Source: Actinomycetota bacterium (GTDB lineage Bacteria; Actinomycetota; Acidimicrobiia; Acidimicrobiales; JAHWKP01). From it: a stretch of DNA of 11,856 bases. Both the position numbers and the translations under genes were made by a program. Positions 6,075-11,856 of this stretch are shown here, piece after piece (position 1 is the stretch's first letter; each line of letters opens with the position of its first letter). The stretch lies in contig JAHWKP010000038.1 of the NCBI GenBank assembly GCA_019347775.1, forward strand, positions 1 to 11,856, written 5' to 3'. The notes below the pieces were generated by a model. The model did no database searches. It had not been told where the DNA came from and saw only the letters and a program-made list of their open reading frames with translations.

Positions 6075-8360
6075 CTAGGGATCGGGGCCGCCTTCGGGCT
6101 GGGTGGTCCGGGGAGGTCTCGTGGTGGAGGTGGTCGTCTCTTGCTCGGTCGTCGTAGTAGTGCTCGACGTCGTCGTGGTCTCTCGAGTCGTCGTGGTCGT
6201 CGGCCGCCTCGTGGTGGTGGTGGTCGGTGGCCGCGTCGTAGTCGTCGATTCCGGCACTTCGGTCGTCGTAGTCGACTCCGAGGTGGTGGTGGTCTCCTCC
6301 TCGGAGAACTCCGCCCTGGCGCCCTTCACGACCTTGCCCCGGAAGTGGTCGGGCCGCGGGAAGCGCTGGGCTTCGTGGCCCTTGGTCGCTTCGGCCATGA
6401 ACCGGCGGAAGATCGTGGCCGGGAACGAGCCTCCGGTCACCTTCTGACCCCGAACGTCGGTCATCGGGTGACTGGATCCTTCGGGGTAACCCATCCAGAC
6501 GGCGGTGGAGAGTTTGGGGGTGTATCCGACGAACCAGGCGTCGCCGAAGTCCTGAGTCGTGCCCGTCTTGCCGGCCGCCGGCTTTCCGAAGCGGGCCCCG
6601 GTGCCGGTGCCGCGCTCGACGACCTGGGTGAGAGCGAAGTTGACGATGTCGGCGTCGTGCTGGTCGAGGACACGCGTCCGGTTGGTGTTGGCGCGCTCCA
6701 GGACGCGACCGTCAGCAGTAGTCACTTCGAGGATGGCGTGGGCATCGACGCGCTCGCCGCGGGTGGCGAAGGTCGCAAACGCACGCGCCATCTCCAGAAC
6801 GGACACATCCGAGGTGCCCAGTACGAGTGAGTGCACGGGACTCAGCTCCGAGGTGACGCCGAGGTCGCGGGCCATGTCCGCCATCGCCTCGGGTCCGATG
6901 ATGTCGACGAGCTGGGCGTAGACGGTGTTGACCGAGTGGCGGGTGGCGTCGATCAAGTTGATGGCGCCGAAAGCCTGATCCTCGAAGTTGGCCACCCTCC
7001 ACGGCTTGCCCGCGTCCGCGCCTTTGATCGTGATCTCGGCGGGGCCCTGCAAGGCGGACTCGGGCGTGTACCCCTGACGTACCGTCTCGGCCAGCAGGAA
7101 GGGCTTGAACGTCGAGCCCGGTTGCCTGCCGTGGCCGCCGCCCTCGCGGCCGACCGCCAGGTTCACCTTGGACTCCTTCCAGTCGCGGCCTCCGACCATG
7201 GCGCGGATGGCGCCGGTGTCGTCGATCGCCACCAACGCGCCGGCGGGATCGTCGAGTCTGTCGAGCGTGCCGTACACGGCGTCGAAGGCCTCTGCTTGGG
7301 TGGACAGGTCGAGGGTCGTGCGCACCCGCAGACCTCCGCTGAAGACGGCTGCTTCACCGAAGCGCTCGGTCAGCTGTTGGCGCACGTACTCCACGAAGTA
7401 GTTGGTGCCTTGCGCGGCCCCGACGACCGATGGCTCCCGGGTCAGGTGGTCGACCACATACGTCTCGAGAGGCTCGGCTTCGGCGGCCCTTCGCTCTGGG
7501 GGTTCTATGAAACCGGCGCTCTCCATCGACTTGAGCGTGGCGTTCCGGCGGCGTAGTGCCTCCTCGGGGCTCTTGTCGAAGTCGGCCCGTTCGGGCGACC
7601 GGATCAGCCCCGCGAGGTAAGCGGCTTCCCGCAACCCGATTTCGGTGACGTCCTTGCCGAACCAGGCGCGCGATCCGGCCTGCACGCCGTACGCGCCGCG
7701 CCCGAAGTAGATCGCGTTCAGGTATCTCTCGAGAATCTCGGCCTTGTCGTACTTGCGCTCGAGCTTCACCGCGACGATGGCCTCGCGCAGCTTGCGCCAA
7801 AGCGACCGCTCCCGTCCCACGTACGCCGTCTTGGCGTACTGCTGGGTGATCGTCGAGCCTCCTTGCAGCGATCCGTTACCCCGGATGTCGGCCCACGTGG
7901 CCCGGATGATGCTGCTGGGGTCGAGACCCTGGTGCTCGAAGAACTTGCGGTCCTCCACCGCGAGGACCGCGTCGACGAGCACGTCGGGCACTTGGTCCAG
8001 CGGAACCGCCACTCGGTCCTCACCGCTGTCGAGAGAGGCAAGTCGGGCGCCGGTCGCGTCGGTGAGGATCGTGGTCTGGGCCTGGGCACCAGCGGCCGGA
8101 AGGGGGACTCGGCCGATCACGAACAACAGCCCGGCCAATCCGAACGCCACGAGCACCCCGAGCATCAAAAGCAACCGGCGCCAGCGCCAGATCCAACTGC
8201 GGCGGCCATTCCTGGAGGCCGACGGTCGCCGGTTACGGCCCTGTTGCGGGCGGCGGTTCTGGCCGCGGTTCGCCGGGGCACGTCGGTTCGCCGGCCTCCG
8301 CCGCGGCGCGTTCGCCGCCCGACCGCGCCGTCGAGGCGGCGGTCGTCTGGGCCTCGTCAC
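6075..8360 (-). CDS. ponA: Class A bifunctional penicillin-binding protein (transglycosylase/transpeptidase)
   Basis: This 761-residue protein polymerises lipid II glycan strands and crosslinks their peptides at the outer face of the membrane. Order: an Arg-rich cytoplasmic tail (1-56, 21 Arg), one membrane anchor (about 62-82), a GT51 transglycosylase (about 95-280) with EDRKFFEHQG (catalytic Glu 136), GGSTITQQ (168-174) and KAEILERYLNAIYFGRGAYG (206-225), then a transpeptidase (about 370-660) with STFK (nucleophile Ser 416), SVN (476-478) and KTGT (598-601). Nothing catalytic is missing. The C-terminus (690-747) is a low-complexity Thr-rich tail with no PASTA domain. The GTG start at 8360 overlaps the upstream stop as GTGA, indicating coupled translation. 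The linkage to DUF5318, PadR and ino1 resembles mycobacterial ponA1; orthology is inferred, and the symbol is given on that basis. Confidence 0.96.
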   Translation of the reverse strand: MTRPRRPPPRRRGRAANAPRRRPANRRAPANRGQNRRPQQGRNRRPSASRNGRRSWIWRWRRLLLMLGVLVAFGLAGLLFVIGRVPLPAAGAQAQTTILTDATGARLASLDSGEDRVAVPLDQVPDVLVDAVLAVEDRKFFEHQGLDPSSIIRATWADIRGNGSLQGGSTITQQYAKTAYVGRERSLWRKLREAIVAVKLERKYDKAEILERYLNAIYFGRGAYGVQAGSRAWFGKDVTEIGLREAAYLAGLIRSPERADFDKSPEEALRRRNATLKSMESAGFIEPPERRAAEAEPLETYVVDHLTREPSVVGAAQGTNYFVEYVRQQLTERFGEAAVFSGGLRVRTTLDLSTQAEAFDAVYGTLDRLDDPAGALVAIDDTGAIRAMVGGRDWKESKVNLAVGREGGGHGRQPGSTFKPFLLAETVRQGYTPESALQGPAEITIKGADAGKPWRVANFEDQAFGAINLIDATRHSVNTVYAQLVDIIGPEAMADMARDLGVTSELSPVHSLVLGTSDVSVLEMARAFATFATRGERVDAHAILEVTTADGRVLERANTNRTRVLDQHDADIVNFALTQVVERGTGTGARFGKPAAGKTGTTQDFGDAWFVGYTPKLSTAVWMGYPEGSSHPMTDVRGQKVTGGSFPATIFRRFMAEATKGHEAQRFPRPDHFRGKVVKGARAEFSEEETTTTSESTTTTEVPESTTTTRPPTTTTTRRPTTTTTRETTTTSSTTTTTEQETTTSTTRPPRTTQPEGGPDP
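6120..6293 (-). repeat. Thr-rich low-complexity repeat encoding the PBP C-terminal tail
   Basis: Runs of four or five threonine codons alternate with short Glu, Ser, Arg or Pro spacers (for example TTTTTRRP, TTTTSSTTTT), covering PBP residues 690-747. On the plus strand it appears as a GTCGTCGT/GTGGTGGT pattern. The tail would be outside the membrane. Such Thr/Pro-rich stretches often act as flexible, sometimes glycosylated, wall-spanning linkers (inference). Copy number is likely to vary between strains. Confidence 0.8.
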
Positions 8361-9538
8361 CCGCTCATTGTCGGTCGGCGCAGAGCGTGAAACTGGTCAG
8401 CACACGCCAGGCCCACCAGAATCAGAGCCGCGACTGCGACGGCTCGGCCGGCACCGGCGTCGTAATCGCCGAGCCGCGTTTCTCCGGCCCACGACCACGT
8501 CCCCGGCGCCACTAGAAGCCACGCCGCCACGACAAGAGCCGGAATGCGGTGGCGCTCGGCTCGCCGCGGACCGGCACGCGGGAGGGCGGCGAGGTCGACC
8601 GTCGTCGCCAGACGAGATCCCTCCTGGGCAGTTCTTGGGCGGGTGCGCCGGGCGAACAGGTCACTGGCGATCACGACGCTCAGCGCGATGGCAGTCCCGG
8701 CGACTATCACGCGAGGCGCGAGGGGGCCCGGCAACGTCAGGGTTTCGACCATCGCGATCAGGCCAGGCAACGTCGCCACGACGGCCCAGTCCCGATCGAG
8801 GGCGATCGCCACGATGACACCGGCGGCGATGAGCGAGGCGGCGGGTTGCGCGCCGGGCAGCGCAGCGACGGCTATCGCGAACAGGCCGAACGCCGCGGCC
8901 GGCCGCACGGCGGCGATCCCAATCGCGGCCGCGCCCACCAGCAACGGGACCCATAAGTCGCCTACCGACGACGCGCTCACGACGCCGGCCAGAAGACCGA
9001 CCACGAGGAGTGGCTTCAAAGCCGGCACCCCTACGGAGCCCCCGGCACCGGCCAGTGCGAGCAGAGCGCCGCCCGCGACCATGGGTGTGCCGAAGGCCGG
9101 TCCGGTGGCGGTGAGCACATGTCCGGTTTGGTCGGCGGCAACGACGGCCGCCCCGAGAAGGGCGGTGCCCACTCCGGCAAGAGCGACCGCCCGAAGGCGG
9201 GCGGCGCGATGACGGCCGCCGGCCGTCACGCCCAGCCCAGCCACGAGCACGAGTACAGCGACCAGTGGCCGGGCGTCCTCACCTGATGCGGCGACCGCGA
9301 CCGCGATCGGGAGAAGCAACATTCCTGCCAGCGCAGCGGCAAGCGTGTCGGCGCGCGAGGGGGCCGACGACCCTCCGAGGAGAGCGGTACCAGCGGCGGC
9401 AGCGGCGCCGGCCGGGGACAGTGAGATGGTCAGCCCGAAGCCTTCCACTACGCCGCCACCGGCGGCGGCCAACATGATCCAGAAGGCGACCACTGCGCCA
9501 CCGAGCGCCACCCAAGGCCAGGGCACCGGCCTGCTCAT
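8357..9538 (-). CDS. Multi-pass integral membrane protein, function unknown
   Basis: 393 residues from ATG 9538, chosen because it overlaps the upstream stop as ATGA; the frame extends a little further upstream, but only inside the previous gene. The protein is extremely rich in Ala, Gly, Val and Leu, with roughly 11-13 possible membrane segments, the first being VALGGAVVAFWIMLAAAG near residues 10-27. A longer polar, basic loop (about residues 290-330, RRTRPRTAQEG and neighbours) precedes the last two segments and is probably cytoplasmic. I do not recognise the family and see no catalytic motif. It is locked between another membrane protein and the PBP by 4-base overlaps at both ends, so a role with the PBP, such as a partner, transporter or scaffold, is plausible but unproven. 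Confidence 0.8.
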   Translation of the reverse strand: MSRPVPWPWVALGGAVVAFWIMLAAAGGGVVEGFGLTISLSPAGAAAAAGTALLGGSSAPSRADTLAAALAGMLLLPIAVAVAASGEDARPLVAVLVLVAGLGVTAGGRHRAARLRAVALAGVGTALLGAAVVAADQTGHVLTATGPAFGTPMVAGGALLALAGAGGSVGVPALKPLLVVGLLAGVVSASSVGDLWVPLLVGAAAIGIAAVRPAAAFGLFAIAVAALPGAQPAASLIAAGVIVAIALDRDWAVVATLPGLIAMVETLTLPGPLAPRVIVAGTAIALSVVIASDLFARRTRPRTAQEGSRLATTVDLAALPRAGPRRAERHRIPALVVAAWLLVAPGTWSWAGETRLGDYDAGAGRAVAVAALILVGLACADQFHALRRPTMSG

Positions 9539-10098
9539 ACGAGGAAGCGGCCAGCAGCCGCCGCGCATACCGCCAGCGCCGCCAGCCCCGCGCCCGACCA
9601 CCGAGCGACGCGGCGGGGCACGTAACGGGCCGCCGCCCACGCGACGGCAAGTCCTCCGAGCGCCCCGGCGATCCGAACCGCGGCGTCGGTCGGGCTGGCT
9701 ACGTCGGGTCCTGCAACTACGGCACCGGCGGCGAACCCGAAGGCCAGTATCGGCACACCCCGCGGCCCGACGAACGCCAGGGCGAGTGCACCGAGCCAGG
9801 CGGACGCCGCCGATAGCGGATCGCCGACCAGTCCGCCCGGGCCCAGCACCGCCTGAGCACCCGCGGCGGCGGCGAGGCTGCTGGTGCCGTAACGAACGGT
9901 CAACGAGATCGCGACGAGCGCCCCCACGCCCGCGACCGCAATGTCAGCCGCGACCAGACCCAATAGGGCGGCGAGCAGGAACGAATCGCCGGAAGAGGTG
10001 AGGCCGACTACAGCGGCGGCCGACACCAGCGCCACGTGGAGACGGCGTCCGGCGACGGCCTCCCATCGCCCGGATGAAGGTGCGGCGACCGATGTCAA
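9535..10098 (-). CDS. Small multi-pass membrane protein, function unknown
   Basis: 187 residues from a TTG at 10098, which overlaps the DUF5318 stop as TTGA; this overlap, matching the pattern of the next two junctions, supports the rare start. The first 20 residues are polar and then about five or six hydrophobic segments follow (for example SFLLAALLGLVAADIAVAG and AAVRIAGALGGLAVAWAAA). It ends in GRFLV. No family is recognised and no conserved polar motif stands out. Its stop overlaps the start of the larger membrane protein (ATGA), so the two are probably made together and may form a complex. The composition alone cannot separate transporter subunit from scaffold. Confidence 0.75.
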   Translation of the reverse strand: MTSVAAPSSGRWEAVAGRRLHVALVSAAAVVGLTSSGDSFLLAALLGLVAADIAVAGVGALVAISLTVRYGTSSLAAAAGAQAVLGPGGLVGDPLSAASAWLGALALAFVGPRGVPILAFGFAAGAVVAGPDVASPTDAAVRIAGALGGLAVAWAAARYVPRRVARWSGAGLAALAVCAAAAGRFLV

Positions 10099-10499
10099 CG
10101 CGAGGCGGCGTTACCGACCGAGAAAGCCCGCTCGAGGTGATTCCAGGCGCAGCCCGGGCATACCTCGACGACGTAACAGGCGATCTCACCGGCCTTGCGG
10201 GCGAGTCGGGCCACGTCGGCCTTCGAACGAACGGCAGCTCCGCCTTTCGGCAGCCCCCGCCCGAACGCGTAGGAGACAAGCACCAACTCTTCGTCACCGC
10301 AGATCGGGCAGGTCCTCTGGGTGGACCGGCCCTCGGCTCGGGCTGCCCGCATGAGCTCTGGGTGCGCGTCGCAGACGTCATGGCGCCCCAGGCGCCCGCC
10401 CTCGTATTGACGGAGCACCCTTTGGCGCGACAGCCGGTAATCGACCTCGCCGCGCGGCCGCGGAAGGGGCCCGCTCATCGGCTGCGGCCGAGAACTCAT
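10095..10499 (-). CDS. DUF5318-like zinc-ribbon protein
   Basis: 134 residues from ATG 10499. The start is chosen because upstream sequence in this frame enters the divergent promoter and the PadR gene; ATG 10478 is an alternative. The N-terminal part has VDYRLSRQRVLRQYEGG and DVCDAHPELMRAA (41-53). The C-terminal part has two Cys pairs, CPIC (64-67) and CPGC (114-117), flanking LVSYAFGRGLPKGGAAVRS and followed by WNHLERAF. The paired C-x-x-C knuckles indicate one zinc site. The pattern matches what I recall of actinobacterial DUF5318 (Mycobacterium Rv0049), encoded immediately beside ponA1; no biochemical role is known. It is probably cytoplasmic and heads the minus-strand stack, and its stop overlaps the next start (TTGA). 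Confidence 0.85.
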   Translation of the reverse strand: MSSRPQPMSGPLPRPRGEVDYRLSRQRVLRQYEGGRLGRHDVCDAHPELMRAARAEGRSTQRTCPICGDEELVLVSYAFGRGLPKGGAAVRSKADVARLARKAGEIACYVVEVCPGCAWNHLERAFSVGNAASR

Positions 10500-10555
10500 C
10501 CCCGCCAGGGTAGTGGCGCGACATAGAAGGCCACCCGGACCTGTCTGCAATTCCA

Positions 10556-10576
10556 GATATATCGCTTCGATACATC
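10556..10576. promoter_or_regulatory. Probable PadR operator (21-base inverted repeat)
   Basis: GATATATCG-CTT-CGATACATC: the arms match at 8 of 9 positions around a 3-base centre. The ATAT/ATACAT core resembles the ATGTAT/ATACAT sites bound by PadR-family dimers (family knowledge). It lies 4 bases upstream of the padR -10 box and would cover the -35/spacer region, so bound PadR should block its own promoter and ino1, and possibly the divergent stack. Confidence 0.65.
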
Positions 10577-10579
10577 GGC

Positions 10580-10585
10580 TATAGT
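10580..10585 (+). promoter_or_regulatory. -10 box of the PadR-ino1 promoter, probably leaderless
   Basis: TATAGT matches 5 of 6 positions of TATAAT. Its end is 7 bases before the GTG start at 10593, so transcription should begin at or within a base or two of the start codon. No Shine-Dalgarno is present before that GTG. Both points fit a leaderless mRNA, common in Actinobacteria. No good -35 hexamer is seen at 16-18 bases spacing. Confidence 0.6.
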
Positions 10586-10592
10586 CATCGGC

Positions 10593-11213
10593 GTGTTGGA
10601 ACTGGCGATCCTCGGGCTGCTCGAGGAAGGCGATATCCACGGCTACGAGCTGCGTAAGCGCCTCACCTCGATGCTGGGTGCCTTCTCGTCGGTTTCGTTC
10701 GGTTCGCTCTATCCGGCGCTCGCACGCCTGGAGAGTTCCGGCGCCGTGTCCGTGGTGCACGACGACGACGCGGAAGGTGCATCAGCCGCCCCGGCGACGG
10801 GGTCGCTGCGTGGCGAACTCGCGGCCTTCCGTGCCCGGTCCCGCCGCACCACCGGAACCCGAGGCCAACGCGGTCGGAAGGTTTACCGGATCACGGCCGA
10901 GGGTCGGGTTCGCTTCGCCGAGGCCCTCGCCGCCCAGTCACCGGACGACGACCGCGCCTTCGGATTGGCTCTCGCCTTCGCCCGCCATCTGCCGCCCGAG
11001 ACCCGGCTGACGCTGTTCGAGCGGCGCCGGGCCCGCCTGGTCGAGCGCTTGGCCGCAGCCCGTACCGCAATGCGGGCCGACCGCGACCAGCTCGATTCCT
11101 ACGCCCGCTCGCTCGTCGAGCACGGCACGAAGACCACCGAAGCAGACATTTCCTGGCTCGAAGGCCTGATCGCCGCCGAGCGCAACACCCCGGCAACCAA
11201 CCCGACCAAGTGA
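10593..11213 (+). CDS. PadR-family transcriptional regulator
   Basis: 206 residues from GTG 10593. The N-terminal winged helix-turn-helix carries the PadR signature: MLELAILGLLEEGDIHGYEL (1-20), then SFGSLYPALARLESSGAV (35-52). The wing strands (about 51-57 and RKVYRITAEG, 95-104) are separated by an unusually long, Ala/Arg-rich loop of about 38 residues. The C-terminal half (about 120-196) is helical, as in PadR dimerisation domains: PETRLTLFERRRARLVERL, then SWLEGLIAAER. It is close to what I recall of mycobacterial Rv0047c, which also sits beside ino1. It probably represses its own promoter through the inverted repeat just upstream and so controls ino1, whose start follows 13 bases later. 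The ligand is unknown. Confidence 0.93.
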   Translation: MLELAILGLLEEGDIHGYELRKRLTSMLGAFSSVSFGSLYPALARLESSGAVSVVHDDDAEGASAAPATGSLRGELAAFRARSRRTTGTRGQRGRKVYRITAEGRVRFAEALAAQSPDDDRAFGLALAFARHLPPETRLTLFERRRARLVERLAAARTAMRADRDQLDSYARSLVEHGTKTTEADISWLEGLIAAERNTPATNPTK

Positions 11214-11226
11214 GGTTCAGATCCCA

Positions 11227-11856
11227 ATGACCACCGCCAGCCCGACCCCGATCAAGCTCGCCATCGCCGGCGTAGGCAACTGTGCCTCCAGCCTGGTGCA
11301 GGGCATCAAGTACTACGCCGACGCGCCCGCCGACGAGCAGGTGCCCGGCCTGATGCATGTCGAGCTCGGGGGTTACCACGTCGGCAACATCGAACTCGTG
11401 GCTGCTTTCGACGTCGATGCCGACAAGGTCGGCCAGGATCTGGGCAAGGCGATCTTCGCCGGGCCCAACAACACCATCCGCTTTGCCGAAGTCGGCGAGC
11501 TCGGCGTCGAGGTGCTCAGGGGTCCGACCTTCGACGGCCTTGGCCACTACTACCGCGACACCGTCTCGGAGTCACCGGTCGAGCCGGTCGACGTCGCCCA
11601 GGCCCTGCGCGACTCCGGCGCCGAAGTCCTCGTGTCGTACCTGCCGGTCGGCTCCGAAGAGGCCCAGCGCCACTACGCGCAGGCGTGCCTCGATGCCGGC
11701 GTGGCCTTCGTCAACGCCATTCCGGTCTTCATCGCCTCGGACCCCGAATGGGCCGAGAAGTTCACCAAGGCCGGCGTTCCGATCGTCGGCGACGACATCA
11801 AGTCCCAGGTCGGCGCCACGATCATGCACCGCGTGCTGGCCCGCCTCATGGAAGAC
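11227..11856 (+). CDS. ino1: Inositol-3-phosphate synthase (3' end outside window)
   Basis: The first 210 residues are visible; actinobacterial members are about 360 long. The enzyme converts glucose 6-phosphate to 1L-myo-inositol 3-phosphate with bound NAD, the entry to inositol for phosphatidylinositol, its mannosides and mycothiol. Visible landmarks: KLAIAGVGNCASSLVQGI (10-27), the Rossmann NAD-binding turn; AAFDVDADKVG (59-69); VSYLPVGSEEAQRHYA (136-151); FVNAIPVFIASDP (161-173); and GDDIKSQVGATIMHR (188-202), a family signature around the active site. Further catalytic lysines lie beyond the edge. The ATG at 11227 has only a weak GAGG 11 bases upstream, overlapping the PadR stop, so it is probably translated from the PadR transcript. 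Confidence 0.95.
   Translation, partial: MTTASPTPIKLAIAGVGNCASSLVQGIKYYADAPADEQVPGLMHVELGGYHVGNIELVAAFDVDADKVGQDLGKAIFAGPNNTIRFAEVGELGVEVLRGPTFDGLGHYYRDTVSESPVEPVDVAQALRDSGAEVLVSYLPVGSEEAQRHYAQACLDAGVAFVNAIPVFIASDPEWAEKFTKAGVPIVGDDIKSQVGATIMHRVLARLMED

Noticed and set aside
6115..6300. GTCGTCGT pattern considered as a CRISPR or satellite array
   Set aside because: There are no regular repeats with unique spacers; it is explained by Thr codon runs in the PBP tail.
6060..6830. Plus-strand open frames rich in Val, Gly and Arg opposite the PBP
   Set aside because: They mirror the Thr-rich repeat and the transpeptidase coding region, with no domain or start signal.
10500..10760. N-terminal extension of the DUF5318 frame to 10760
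   Set aside because: It would run through the divergent promoter and operator and into the antisense of PadR; family length fits the start at 10499.
10891..11547. Minus-strand open frame (218 codons) opposite PadR and ino1
   Set aside because: It spans the junction of two well-supported genes on the other strand and has no domain or start signal.

Overview
This is a GC-rich, tightly packed actinobacterial chromosome segment with frequent GTG and TTG starts. The order inositol-phosphate synthase / PadR regulator / (divergent) DUF5318 zinc-ribbon protein / bifunctional penicillin-binding protein matches, from memory, the Mycobacterium ino1-Rv0047c / Rv0049-ponA1 neighbourhood. The SpoIID/LytB proteins with CWB2 cell-wall-binding repeats and the Thr-rich PBP tail suggest a deep-branching class such as Acidimicrobiia rather than a mycobacterium. 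That placement is inference.

Layout. Almost everything from 10499 down to 1 lies on the minus strand as one co-directional stack. In transcription order it holds: a DUF5318 protein (10499-10095), two unrecognised multi-pass membrane proteins (10098-9535 and 9538-8357), a class A PBP (8360-6075), panB (6018-5140), a membrane-anchored DUF192 protein (about 5177-4485), a secreted SpoIID/LytB + 3x CWB2 + DUF192 protein (4500-1945), and a second secreted SpoIID/LytB + CWB2 protein (1887 to beyond the left edge). The first four genes are joined by 4-base stop/start overlaps (TTGA, ATGA, GTGA), and the genes after panB also overlap. The only gaps are 56 bases before panB and 57 bases between the two SpoIID genes.

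On the plus strand a PadR-family regulator (10593-11213) is followed 13 bases later by ino1, which runs off the right edge. The 93-base divergent region holds a near-perfect 21-base inverted repeat (10556-10576), the probable PadR operator. Next to it is a TATAGT -10 box placed so that the PadR message should be leaderless.

How it fits together. The minus stack is mainly a cell-envelope cluster. The PBP polymerises and crosslinks peptidoglycan. The SpoIID proteins are predicted exported glycan-strand lytic transglycosylases held on the wall by CWB2 repeats. The DUF192 domains are exported companions of unknown function. panB (pantothenate/CoA) is the metabolic outlier. ino1 feeds inositol into actinobacterial phosphatidylinositol, its glycolipids and mycothiol, so the divergent unit is also envelope/redox related. 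The most notable points are the DUF192 domain fused to a SpoIID-CWB2 protein beside a stand-alone DUF192 paralogue with the same four cysteines, the two orphan membrane proteins coupled to the PBP, and the PadR operator with a leaderless promoter. No mobile element, CRISPR array, tRNA or rRNA was seen.
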